From NCBI GenBank assembly GCA_049999725.1, contig JBNGIS010036689.1, forward strand, positions 27,981 to 73,219: a DNA stretch of 45,239 bases. Direction: 5' to 3'. The translations under genes were made by a program, and so were the position numbers. Below the pieces are notes generated by a model. That model made no database searches and was not told where the DNA came from. It saw only the letters and a program-made list of their open reading frames with translations. Positions 11,501-21,260 of this stretch are shown here, piece after piece. Numbering within the stretch: the first letter of the stretch is position 1; each line of letters starts with the position of its first letter. The stretch comes from Haplomitrium mnioides (taxonomy: Eukaryota; Marchantiophyta; Haplomitriopsida; Calobryales).

Positions 11501-12040
11501 ATAATGCAAATAGATCATCCATAGTGGTCTGAGATCTATCCCATATTTGACCGGTATGGGAATAGTCAATTGCTATTTCTTCACTGTCTATCGCAACGGT
11601 CAATGATGTTGATGATTTAGGCTTATTCTTTGAGCCTATAGGTCTGCCACGCTTTGCTTTAGGCTATATATTAGTGGTAGGGGTGTTGACCTTGTAAAGT
11701 CTTGATGGTGCATTAGCAGTTTTATATGAGATTTGGTAATGTTGGCTACATTGTTAAATGCATCGAGCATTTTAATTATTGTTTAATGTAAATATAGGAG
11801 TCTTCTGACTTTGGCATCGGAATGTCTGTTTTGTTGATTGAAGTCCAATAGCAAGTGCTGGTGCCACATTAAGTTGTCCTCAGGTTTGGGTTGTACAACT
11901 TTGTCCTCTTGTGTCAGATGTGGAAACGATTCTTCAAAGAATTGACAGTCTGCAAATTGAGACTTAAACACATCAAAGGTTGAGGGTTCAAGATATCGGA
12001 TGATAGAAGGAGATTCAAAACCGATATATATACCTTTTTG
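11501..12040 (-). pseudogene. Copia B integrase C-terminal region and INT-RT linker (broken)
   Basis: Minus-strand frames include SQFADCQFFEESFPHL, the conserved end of the Copia integrase extension (usual form RFADCxFxExxFPxL), in the open piece 11783-11971. Further toward RT lies a basic linker with a GRPK-like stretch, near 11640. Stops and frameshifts separate the pieces. Homologous to 21261-21757 and 35061-35640. Confidence 0.7.
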
Positions 12041-12888
12041 TCATTGTGGTCCCATCTTTGTTTGATGTGGTCCTAAGATTGGGACAAGTACAAGGCATCC
12101 AAATATGCAAAGGTGTGATACCTCTGCTAGGATTCTCACAACAAGTTGATGTGGCGAGTTTTGATTAAATGTAGATAGTCTATAATACAATAGAGATGTT
12201 GCGTGCATGACTGTATGTCCCCAAGCAGTGGTGGGGAGGTTTGAAATCAGAAGTAATGGTCTTGCTATGAGTTGTATTCTTTTAATAGCAGATTTTGCAA
12301 TGCCATTTTGAAAGTGTACCTGTGGAACGGAATATTGTATGTCTATGCTGACAGATGTGCAGAAGTTGTCAAAAGTTTGTGAAGAGAATTCTCCGGCGTT
12401 GTCCACTCTCAGGTTTCTGATTGGGTAATCAGAGAATTGTGCTGAGAGTTTCAAGATTTGAAACAACAGTTTCGAGAAAACCATGTTTTTGGTTGTAAGA
12501 AGAGATACCTTTGACCATTTGGATGATGCATCAATGGTGACAAAGAAGTATGTGAATGGTCCCGAAGGTGGGTGGATGGGTCCACAAACGTTAGTGTGGA
12601 TTCTCTCAAGAAATTGAAGAATCGTGATTGATGTTTTATCGTGAGAAGGTGTAGTTCTCATTTTGCCTTGTACGTATGCTAAGCATGGTGTATTCAATGA
12701 CAGTGGGTGCACGTTTTGAGGTATGCCTTTTCTTTCATTTTTTATGCGGTAAAACATGTCTCGGCCTACATGCCATAGGTAGTTGTGCCATGTGAGGGCT
12801 GTGGAGACCGGTTTCGTGGAGATATGATATGAGCATATTTTTGTGGTGTACAGTTCAAGTGGTGACAGTGAGAGTGTTTCTTGTATGT
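12041..12888 (-). pseudogene. Copia B integrase, zinc-binding and catalytic domains (catalytic residues lost)
   Basis: The open frame 12041-12925 reads a Copia integrase: WHNYLWHVG (His pair), PCLAYVQGK (a zinc-binding Cys replaced by Tyr; C has CLACAQGK), HTNVCGPIHPPSGPF, VTIDASSKWSKV, NLRVDNAGEFSS, and QNGIAKSAIKRIQ. The first DDE Asp is Asn (codon 12590-12592; A and C keep Asp). The last DDE Glu is Lys (codon 12293-12295; A and C keep Glu). The middle Asp (DNAGEF) remains. Integrase inserts the cDNA into the genome; this copy could not catalyse that. The frame is cut upstream by the LTR-like insertion at 12889; the residues the open frame adds beyond that point belong to the insertion. Confidence 0.92.
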
Positions 12889-13692
12889 TGTGGGAGCATA
12901 GTTCCTGACAAAAGGTCAGAAACAACTTGAAGGAGGTCTCTTCTGAGTAGTGGAGTGAGAGGGAGGTAGTGAAGCTTCAGTTTTGTGTATAATGAGTGTA
13001 AAGTGTAAAAATATGTAAATAAGTACTGGCGAGGAAGAAATGTGGCTGATCGGCTTGTTGTGAAGACTTCCTTTCCTGTGGAATTAAAGATGGCTGAATC
13101 GAAGAATGGAGATTGAACGATTGGGTTGTGACTAATTCAAGCGAAGGATGATTCAAAAGGAATCGAATGAATGTTGTGATCTGATCCATGCAAGCTCCCT
13201 GCTGACGAATTCGGAAGCGAAGAGGCTTGGCGAATGAGGAAAGAACAAGGCGCGGAGATGGTTGAAGAATAATCGATTTGCCAGTTCTAACCAGTTGAAT
13301 AAGGCTGCATTGGAAATTCGAATGTCTAGCTGTGCTGCAGAATCGAATGCTGCACTGGGATCTGATTTCGAACGACGAAGAATGAAGGGCGACTTGATCT
13401 GAATGAAGGATTCGAAATTATTGAAGAGCGTTACGAATTGAAGGGAAGAATGGTTGTGCGAGATAGGCCGATGCGGAAATGTGCGGAAGCGAATAAAGTG
13501 GGAATTAATCGGATCAGCGAGAAAGTGACCGACGACGAATTTCTGCTGTGTGAATAATTGGAATCAGAAGGAATTGGAAAATTTAAAGGGATGAGGAAGA
13601 AATTGGAAGTGAGCGGAAGCGTAGTCCGTGAAGTGTGGTCCGTGGTCCGTGAAGGGTCCGTGAGTCCGAAGAAGGCTTCGGAGCTCCGGCTT

Positions 13693-13870
13693 ACGTTGTG
13701 GGGAACCCCAGTTAAAGGGGGTTCCGATTGGTTTACGAAGTGGGAGGCCCCACTTAAGAGGGTTTCCGTTGAAAGTCCGAAGTGGGGATCTGAAGTGGAA
13801 TCCCCTGTTAACAGGGTTCCGAGTAGGGATCCGAAGTGGAGGGGACCGATTAGGAAGGTTCCTTTCCGTG
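13693..13870. repeat. Degenerate hairpin modules (TTAA-GGTTCC type)
   Basis: Three to four related units of about 50 bp share the form GTGGGGA-CCCC-TTAA-GGGTTCCGA. The first has an 8-bp stem, GGAACCCC (13702-13709) with GGGGTTCC (13718-13725). The third contains the 14-base palindrome CCCTGTTAACAGGG (13803-13816). Similar units recur at 43625-44070. Confidence 0.7.
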
Positions 13871-14089
13871 GAGTTCGACAGGCTCGAAGTTGGTGAAATG
13901 GCAATGGAGCGAAGCGGTGATATTTGAAACGGCAACTCATCGGTGTTTTGCGCGACAAAGGAAAGGTGAGCGAGGAGAGAACTTAAATAGCGAATCGGTG
14001 ATTTATTGCGGTTTCAATGAAGGGAGGGAAACTGAAACGGTCGGAAAGATCGAAACGCCTCATGTGTAACTGAAGGGTTGATAATTAGT

Positions 14090-14203
14090 ATAAGAACTAA
14101 TGCGAGTAGTTAGTTCTTATTGTGAGCGGAACCCATGTAAACTAGTTAAGCCAGTTGATTTAGTTTAAGAACCACCTGTGAGTGGTTAGTTCTTATTAGG
14201 AGC
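14090..14203. repeat. Two neighbouring inverted repeats
   Basis: A perfect 11-bp stem ATAAGAACTAA/TTAGTTCTTAT with a 9-base loop (14090-14120). A second, imperfect hairpin has arms AAGAACCAC and GTGGTTAGTTCTT (14167-14194). The right arms share GGTTAGTTCTTATT-like sequence. They lie about 90-200 bases upstream of TATAAA at 14293. Confidence 0.65.
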
Positions 14204-14292
14204 CTAAGGAGAAAAAGTTAGTCTCTCAAGGCAGATGTAAAATATGTAAAATCTTGATTAATCTGTTAGTTTTAAGAGAACAGGGCAGAGGG

Positions 14293-14298
14293 TATAAA
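14293..14298 (+). promoter_or_regulatory. Possible TATA box of the LTR-like insertion
   Basis: TATAAA in the context GGGTATAAACC, downstream of the paired hairpins. It would suit an LTR promoter reading on the plus strand, but this is a motif match only. Confidence 0.3.
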
Positions 14299-15315
14299 CC
14301 TGATGGCGAGCCCTTGTTCTGTGGTTAGTCTCATTGTACATGTGTGCTTCAAGAAATATACAGAGAATTCATGTCTGTGAGGTCCCCTGCTCAAGTTGTT
14401 AATGGCAGATTCATGAGGAGCAGTTTTGAGGAAGGAACAAGGATTTGGAGTTAGAGTTGGTTGGTGAATGTTCTGCAGGTTTTCAGTCGAAGAAAGCAGT
14501 CAGGTAGCATTAGAGGAGTGCATGTCAGGAGTTGCCTGAGTGTGTCCTGCTGGTGGGCCTGGGTTCTGAGTTCTAGATTGTGGTCTGTGGGAGGTTTAGT
14601 GACAAAATCAGTTCTGCTTTGAATTCTGTTGTGTTCTATGTGTTAATTCTTAAGGAGAGAACCTTCTGTAGTCAATCAGTCAGTGGATACTGGTTGGTGG
14701 GTTGCAGTAGAGCAAGGAGTGTTCAGTATTGTATGTGCCTATGGAATAGGTGGTCATTTCAACAAGCAAACAGAGTGATTGGTGGTTGGAGGAACAGCGA
14801 GTGGATGTGAGATCAGGAGGGTCATTCCATAGCTGAGTTCTCAACATCAAGCTTTCGGGTACATTGGGTTGGAGTGGCTTGAGTATCTAGTTTGAGGGAA
14901 GTCAAGTGGTGTAATGTAGGTAGGCACTGGAGCGTTGGTCTGAGATATCCTTGCAAGTTGGGTAATTGGTTGCTTGTGAACGTCTCTGAGTCAGCTCAAG
15001 TTTAAATTCAGCCTGTACATCAGCTTTTCTTGTCCTAGAAATGTTAGTCATACAATTTGGGTAACTCTTGGCAGTTGTTCTGTGTTAGTGAGTAGTTGGG
15101 AGTATTTTCATGTGTGATTTGGGGAGGAAAAGGGTTGTCAGACCTAGAGTGGAGAGCGGTCCATCTCTGAACTGATAGAGTGCAGTTTCAGAACTCTCTA
15201 AAGAATCTGGAAAGTCAGTAAAAGTGGTTCAAAGGCGGATTTCTATATAGATCTTGCGCGGTTCGATCCTTGGTTGTTCTTTTCGGGGTTGGAGTGCTAC
15301 TGTTGTGCTATGACA

Positions 15316-15900
15316 TATGTCAAAGCCTGTTGCTGTCGAACTTAGGATATGGAGGACTTCAGCCTCTTGGAACAATCTGTTTTGAATGTGAAAACAATTT
15401 TGTCGTATATCTTGGAAATTGATGAGGTTTCTGGTTGCTGTAGGTGCATAAATTGCAGATTTGATATCCAGTCTTGTTCCATTTGGAAATATTATGGTCG
15501 ATGGACCAGGTCCTTCTTCAATTTGATTGTGGTTGGAAATTTTTATCATAGGCCTGGAAGAAGGTTTGATCAATGAGAAGTACTTGCGATCTTGCAAAAT
15601 GGTGTGCAAAGATCCACTGTCTACAATGTAGGTTATCTCAGATGAAGTTGTCTTGTTTGACATAGATGAATAAGTCATGTGACTTTGAGGATGTATATTG
15701 TATTGTGGATATTCATCCATGTCTATTAATTCTAGTAAGTTTCCTTGCACTTCATGATTGTGAGGTCTGGTATTGTGTTGGTATAATCGCGCTAGGTGCG
15801 CGGGTACTCTAAATGTGGGCTGGGTGTGGTCACGTATGCCACATCGAGTACATGTAGTTTGATGTTGGCGCAGGATAGACATGTTTCGCTGACCTCTATG
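15316..15900 (-). pseudogene. Copia B gag zinc knuckle and aspartic protease
   Basis: The open frame 15229-15882 covers this region; its last 29 codons lie in the adjoining insertion. Residues CTRCGIRDHTQPTF (about 15825-15860) are a CCHC zinc knuckle whose last Cys is Phe. Downstream is IVDSGSLHTIL, the retropepsin active site in DSG form (codons 15613-15624), then GTRLDIKSAIYAPTATRNLI, matching the usual Copia protease flap and NLI segment. Protease cuts the Gag-Pol polyprotein during particle maturation. The active-site triad is intact, but the frame is cut at its 3' end. A and C lack this whole region. Confidence 0.88.
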
Positions 15901-16716
15901 GAGTTGTTTGCCTCCTCTATTATTCCATGTATGCTGTGAACCATTTTCTGGTGTCGTCAGTATGCAATGGTTGGAATGTTGATCCCTATTCAGAGGTTGA
16001 CTATTGGTCAGGCGGTTATAGCTCCCCCTGAATCTGGGATTACCCCTTCCTCTTCCTATGGAAGAATATCTGTTCCTCGAGTAGGGGTAAAGACTGGTCT
16101 TTGTAAAGTGTGCTTCAGGGTTCTAATGAGGAGCGGCAGACCTTGGGGGTCTCTTCTGTGCATTTTCCATGAGGAGCAGTTGATGCTTTTCAACAAGTAG
16201 TATGTATGCTATGAGTTCAAAGTATCGAGTGAATCTTATATTGCGATATTGTGATGCCAAAATGAGATTGCTCATAGAGAAGGTCGATAGAGTTTTCTCT
16301 ATTTGTTCTTCATTGATCATAGGGTGACTACAAACTGCTAGCTGTGAGACAATGCAAAATAGCTTGTTGTTGTAGTTGACGATGGATGTGTGGTCCTAAA
16401 CTCGTAGGTTAATCCAACCGTGTCTCGCTGCAGGGAGCAATATGGTTGTCAGATGGTCGAATCTGAGTTTCAGTTCTTCCCATAGTGGATAGGGACTAGG
16501 ATAGTTTAGGTATTGAAGTCTCAGAGGTTCCACTAGGTTGTGTCTGATCAAGATGAGGGCTCTTGCTGCATCACATGGGGTGATGTTGTCGTCCGTGTTT
16601 ATGACTTCACGGATAGGCTTGGATGTGAAATAAGTCGTAACCACTAGTGACCAAGAACAGTAGTTGGAGCCGTCCAATTTTAGAGCCTAGAATTTCATAG
16701 ATTCCACAGATGCCAT
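15901..16716 (-). pseudogene. Copia B gag (broken)
   Basis: Starts at an ATG at 16714-16716 (MASVESMKF), with a stop at 16687-16689 where A has Gln. It then reads LDGSNYCSWSL, the N-terminal motif of Copia gag (DUF4219/UBN2 type), followed by INTDDNITPCDAARALILIRHNLVEPL, PLWEELKLRFDHL, and a C-terminal piece 16123-16320 (EEQIEKTLSTF, LILASQYRNIRF, LLVEKHQLLLMENAQKRPP). Gag forms the virus-like particle that packages the RNA. Stops and frameshifts break it into at least three pieces. Homologous gag pieces are at 22691-23519 and 36291-37106. Confidence 0.85.
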
Positions 16717-18787
16717 TGTGGATCTATTTTCTATCTTGTTGAGAATATCTATGAATGAGAAAGATGAACCAGAAGTTCAGGCAAATGGAGCTGCTGGATC
16801 AGTGCTGTGATTGTTTGTACTTGGTACAAATTGGTGATTGACTTGATGTTCGGTTGATCACAGACCCTTGTACCTGTTTATATTTTTTGCTTTAAGTGGA
16901 CAGATCAAAAACTGAAATGCAAAATAGGAAAGAATTGACTAGTTGCGTGTTGATTAGTATAAACACCGAGAAATGAAATAAGAAACTAATGTGGCTAATG
17001 GATGAAGGAACTGCTCTGTATTTGTATGTATCTATTGCTTCTGGTGTGCCAATAGTATGTCCTCCTAGATCCTCCTTGTGTGTCCTCCCAGAGCAAAAAC
17101 AGAGCCTAGTTCTCACTCGCTTTTGTGCCTCTCTGCAATATTGATTCTATAACGAGAAAAGAAAGGTAACAGTTGTAGGTATGGGCAGATAGGGGTTGAG
17201 CTTCGAAGGTGACAGGGGTCAGCATATCTTGTTAGTATGATTCGCTTGTAGGTTCTGTTAGAAGTAGTTTAGAATTAACAAGTATGTCCCTTGTGAGGGA
17301 TAGATTCATTCAGAGAACGATAAAGAGAAAGAAAAAAAATCAATCAAAGATGATCAAAGAATGGGTTGAGAAATCTGAACCAAGAAGTTTTGGAGAATAG
17401 AATGAAAGAGCTGGAAGTTGCAGGGTGCAGTGTTGCTCTTTCGTGGACTGTTGATGTAGCCTCTTGTGTAGTCGCATATGTGAGGGTATCTTTCATCGAA
17501 GATGTTTCTAGCTGGGTCTTCGATGCTGCATAAACAAGTGAGTCAAACTTGTGCACAGGTCTGTGCAACCTGTGCCAGGGCTTTCCCTTGCTTAGTTAGT
17601 GCTCTGACACAGTAGAGAACTAAGCCAGTAACAAGGTAATACCAGAAACTAAGAAGAAGAAGTCGATAGGAGTTTGTATACACTGATGTTGAAGGATGGC
17701 GGGTGTACACGTTGATGTCGTCTCCTATGTTGGACAGTTTCTAACATAGAAAGTAGAGAAAGCAAAAGTCTCACGAAGAGCCGTTGATTGAAATTGTGAA
17801 GAGATACAACACTGGTTTGTAAGCATAGATGTTAGCAATGGAATCAGGAAGAAAATGGAGAGTATGACCTGATAGTTGTTGCTGTCAAAGAGACAGCTTC
17901 AACTTGTAATGGGCAAAGGAACAAAGACAAAACAAACAAGAGGATACAATGCAAGTTACTTTCGAGCACGCACAGAGTTGACAAGTCAAGAGAGTAATGA
18001 ACCAATGCTGCTCAGTGTTGTCGAACAGAGAGAAGTCAACAAGGAAAGGAAAAAGAAGATCAGCTATGAGTTTGCATTAGAGAGCGTGTTGTAAAGATGA
18101 GACCAAGAAAAGGGGAGAGAAGTTCTCTAGTCAAGCAGTCGCAAAGTGTCCCACAAATGAGCAGAGAGTCGCGAAGCAAGGGAGCAAGTATGCCGCCAAG
18201 CATAGAAGAGAGAAGGTGAGAAGTTCGTCGAATGAGGAGCACAACGTCGTCTAGAAGAGTGGAATGTCGTTAAGTAGAAGGTCGATGGTGCATCAAAACA
18301 AGTGAGCAAGAATCACACGACGAAGAGTCGAGTAGCAGCGCTAGTGAGCCAAAGTAGCAAAGTTGAGCAAGAGCAGCCAAGTAAGCAATGTGAGCAGGAG
18401 CAGCCAAGCAAGAAATACGAGCACGAGCAGCCAAGTGAGCAACGCAAGCGGGAGCAGCCAAGTGAGCAACGCGAGAGGGAGCAGGAGCAGGCTAGGGTCA
18501 CAAGGCGTGAGCGGCCCTAGCTCGTTTGGGGAGGTCTTCCAAGAGAAAAAAAAATGAAGATGAAGAAAAGAAAAAAAAAAGGATAGATGCTCAAAAGAAG
18601 AGGAAAAACTCATTAGCAAAGTAACAAAAGAGAGAAAATCAAATGTGCGCAGGAGCAAAACTATAGAAAAAAAATCCAACACAGAGGTAAAATGTAGTAC
18701 GCACATGTGGGAGCTTTTCCAAATGTCGGTGTAGCGTGAGCGCATGTGAGAGAAAAAAAAATGTAGAGTCCTTTCGTGCTGATAACG
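16717..18787 (-). other. Long 5' leader of Copia B with candidate primer-binding site
   Basis: About 2.1 kb between gag and the 5' LTR, homologous to the leaders of A and C. No intact gene. Directly after the LTR the minus strand reads CGTTATCAGCACGAAAGG (18770-18787), the position of the primer-binding site. A and C have the same place with one or two changes. I could not assign a primer tRNA from memory. The part around 17344-17900 matches the conserved leader frame of A and C but has stops. Confidence 0.6.
18371..18490. repeat. 27-bp tandem repeat in the Copia B leader
   Basis: GAGCAGCCAAG boxes at 18371, 18398, 18425 and 18452 are exactly 27 bases apart, with a fifth partial box at 18485. 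As 27 is nine codons, the plus strand stays open with a QPSEQ-type peptide, antisense to the element. That frame is a repeat artefact. A and C have only a vestige here (around 25135 and 38740). Confidence 0.8.
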
Positions 18788-18895
18788 TGTTGTTGCATGA
18801 GCACCACACACATACACATGAGAGTCTCCAAGATGGACGAGTAGAATGATTAGGTCAGGACTACTTACATTGGGTATATATATGTCCCTATAACA
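18788..18895 (-). repeat. 5' LTR of Copia B
   Basis: 108 bp, TGTTGTTGCATGAGC... to ...CCCTATAACA, followed by the target duplication CAATC and the resumed 3' region of Copia A. It carries a TATATATA stretch that could serve as promoter on the minus strand. Confidence 0.92.
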
Positions 18896-20060
18896 CAATC
18901 ATTGTTTGCTGTTTCGTTGTAATTCAGAGAATCTTTGTAAACAAAGCCCTTAAGAATGTGCAATGTGTAGGGCAGGTGGAAGTGGTTTAGTGAAGATATA
19001 TGCTCTGTTATCCTTGCTTGCTATCCATTGGACATTTATTTTGTCATCGTGTTGCTCATGGGTGTAAAAGAATTTAGGAGCAATGTGCTTAATTCTATTG
19101 CCTTTGATAAAACCTTGAGCAATTTGGTCGATGCATGGCCGATTGTCCTCGTATATTATTGTAGGGGACTGAAGCAGAGGTTGGCCCGTATTGATGTTGA
19201 TATGATTAATGAGTTGTCAAAGCTCTATACATTCCCTACTTGCCTCACAGTGTGCTATGATTTCTGCATGGTTGGTCGAGGTAGTTGTAATTGTCTGCTT
19301 GGTGCTATTTCATGAGATAGTCATGCTTCCTCTAAGGAAGACATATTTTTTTTGAGACTTTGTGTCATCAGAATCAGATAAATATCCAGCATTGGCATAA
19401 CCAATAACATCATTTGTTGCATTTCTGGGGAAGAAGAGCCCCATGTCCTTTGTACCTTTCAAGTATATGAAAATGCGTTTGAGCCCATTCCAGTGGCAGA
19501 TGGTGGGTTGGGAGATTTGCCTTGTGACCATGTTTACTGCAAAAGATATATCACGTCTAGTCTAATTTGCAAGGTACATGAGAGCTCTGATTGTTGAGAG
19601 ATATGGTTTTTATGATCCTAGAGTTGGTTCATATTCTTTTCGCTTTCCGAACATGTCCTTGGTTGGGTCCAAAGATCTCATTTCCATGGGAGTGCTCGTA
19701 GGGTGAGTAGTGTCCATATTGAATTGTTTGCGAATCTTGGCCGTATATGTAGACTGGTGGATCGGAATACCATCAGGTAGATGCTCAAATTGGATGTCGA
19801 GATAGAGATCAAGTTCTCCAATGTCTTGCATTTCAAATATGTCCTTCAATTTGGCAATTGTGTTGGCAACTAGAGTTTTTGTGCCAAAAATATTTATGTT
19901 GTCTACACAAAGTGCAACTACGACGTATTCAAAGCCTATATGTTTCATGAACAAGCATGGAGCAATGTCATCATTTGTAAAATTCAGTGCCATCATCTCT
20001 GATTTGAATCTCTGGTACCAATTTTTGCCACTTTGTTTGAGCCTATATATCAATTTCAAG
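18896..20060 (-). pseudogene. Copia A reverse transcriptase palm/thumb and RNase H (broken)
   Basis: Continues Copia A after the B insertion. The open piece 19610-20200 reads VLKLIYRLKQSGKNWYQRFKS (RT motif before the palm), then CVDNINIFG in place of YVDDINIFG (codons 19898-19903: second catalytic Asp changed to Asn, and Tyr to Cys), FEMQDIGELDLYL, and IHQSTYTAKIRKQFN. The next piece, 19310-19531, reads HWNGLKRIFIYLKGT and GYANAGYLSD: the first RNase H Asp is Asn (codon 19391-19393), a change shared with C but not B. A stop stands at the Trp of ISWKS. Sequence from 19310 down to 18896 is the decayed RNase H tail and 3' untranslated region. The polymerase could not be active. Confidence 0.88.
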
Positions 20061-20165
20061 ACTTGATCTACCATTTGTGTGTCTGATTGATCGATTGGTG
20101 ATCCAAATGCATTAATAGAATGCTTTGCCAACTTCACATTTCCATGTGGTATACTTTGATAGTGA

Positions 20166-20840
20166 GGGACAAAAGGTCCACTCTGTTGTTGCTCATGCAA
20201 CTTGTATGTATTTGGGACTAAAGGTCCTCTACAGCTTTGTGTGCTCAGCGAATGCGCTGGCTAGACTAAAGGTCCTTTTTAATGTTGCTTGCTCAGCGAG
20301 TGCGTTGGCTGGACTAAAAGTCCTTTGTAATGCTGCTTGCTCAGCAAATGCGCTGGCTGGACTAAAGGTCCTTTGTAATGTTGCTTGCTCAGCCAGTGCG
20401 CTGGTTAGACTAAAGGTCCTTTGTAATAGTGTTTGCTCAACGAGTGCGCTGGCTGGACTAAAGGTCCTTTGTAATGAATGTGCAACTTGCTTTCCATCAT
20501 TTAGCATGGTCGTTTTGACATGAGGACTAAAGGTCCTTTTCCTAGATTGAGGTCTTTGTGGAAAAAAGGTCCATTCTGAATCATTGTGCCTTTGTGGACT
20601 AAAGGTCCATTTTTTTAGTGCATTTCATAAGCGACAAAAGATCCAACAACTCATGCCTTGAGAGACAAAAGATCCAATCTTAGTATGTGAGCCATGAGAG
20701 ATAAAAGGTCTTATCTCAGTATTTGGGCCATGAGAGACAAAAGGTCCAATCTTAGTATGTGAGCCATGAGAGACAAAAGGTTCTAATCTCAGTATTTGGG
20801 CCGTTTGGGACTAAAGGTTCATATGCATTGTGGTTGTTCT
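20166..20840 (-). repeat. In-RT tandem module tract, Copia A copy
   Basis: ACTAAAGGTCC-type boxes at 20215, 20263, 20311, 20359, 20407 and 20455 are exactly 48 bases apart. To their right lie about four 36-bp units (CATGAGAGACAAAAGGTC type). Minus-strand frames read KGPLVQPA-type 16-residue and GPNTEIRPFVSH-type 12-residue repeats. The alternative frame, with LQRTFSPASALAEQ repeats, stays open 20229-20507. The unit layout is the same as in Copia B. Confidence 0.88.
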
Positions 20841-21260
20841 CTCCCTCAATGTGAAATGCCATTCTTGATATGAGTTCAAGGGGTGCCTTCATAAAAATCT
20901 GGGTGTCCAGAGTACTATATAAGTAGGCAGTGATGACGTCCATGATGTCCATGGTGAGATGGTGTTGAATAGCAAATACCATCATGTATCTGTAAGTTAT
21001 AGTGTCCATGACACGTGAGTATGTGAGGTCATACTCACGTCCAAGAATCTGAGTATATCCTTTGGCCACTAATTTTGCCTTATATCTTGTGACATCACCC
21101 TTTGCATTGTATTTGCGAACAAAAATAAATCTGTAATCTGTCGAATGCATGTTGGCATAACAGATCCAAATACTTGTCATTGTATGAGAGAGTCAAGTTC
21201 CAAATTTATTGCTTTTTCCCACTAGGGCCAATCGATTCCTGATTGTGCTTCTTGTACAAA
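20841..21260 (-). pseudogene. Copia A reverse transcriptase N-terminal half
   Basis: The open piece 20752-21180 reads KYNAKGDVTRYKAKLVAKGY, TQILGREYDLTYSRV, MDTITYRYMMVFAIQHHL, then MDIMDVITAYLYSTLDTQIFM (first polymerase Asp present) and SRMAFHIEGENN before entering the repeat tract. Upstream, WEKAINLELD-type sequence is frameshifted. It is the N-terminal half of the enzyme at 18896-20060. Confidence 0.87.

Larger units (their letters stand above)
12889..15315 (+). mobile_element. 2.4-kb LTR-like insertion (probable solo LTR) in Copia B
   Basis: The insertion is absent from the matching place in A and C. It begins TGTGGGAGCATAG and ends GTGCTATGACA, and is flanked by a perfect 5-bp duplication TATGT (12884-12888 and 15316-15320). 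TG/CA ends plus the duplication fit an LTR. No internal terminal repeat, gag or pol similarity was seen, so a long solo LTR is the best reading. It contains GGTTCC hairpin modules (13700-13860), two hairpins (14090-14203) and TATAAA at 14293. Orientation is set only by that TATA box and is uncertain. Open frames inside it (for example 13431-13958 minus) are repeat-driven and unsupported. Confidence 0.8.
8530..18895 (-). mobile_element. Ty1/Copia retrotransposon B, nested in Copia A
   Basis: Two 108-bp LTRs (8530-8637 and 18788-18895) bound about 10.1 kb of minus-strand gag-PR-INT-RT-RNase H. Target duplication CAATT (8525-8529) versus CAATC (18896-18900); element C shows the uninterrupted site as ...CAATCATTG. 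The LTRs differ at about 12 of 108 positions by eye, so the copy is old. It is the only Copia copy here that keeps a protease region and zinc knuckle, but it has many in-frame stops, an LTR-like insertion at 12889-15315, and integrase Asp to Asn and Glu to Lys changes. It is not autonomous now. Confidence 0.92.

Noticed and set aside
13431-13958. Overlapping long frames on both strands (13431-13958, 13564-13935, 13558-13896)
   Set aside because: All lie on the repeated hairpin modules of the LTR-like insertion, overlap each other in several frames, and resemble no family I know.
15250-15270. GGTTCGATCC resembling a tRNA B box
   Set aside because: No A box, acceptor stem or anticodon arm can be placed around it.
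18302-18520. Plus frame rich in Gln/Glu/Ser (QPSEQ repeats)
   Set aside because: It comes from the 27-bp repeat in the Copia leader, is antisense to the element, and is absent from A and C.
20229-20507. LQRTFSPASALAEQ repeat protein as an independent gene
   Set aside because: It is an alternative frame of the 48-bp tract inside RT; the KGPLV frame is the one that connects to RT downstream. Kept as part of the tract instead.
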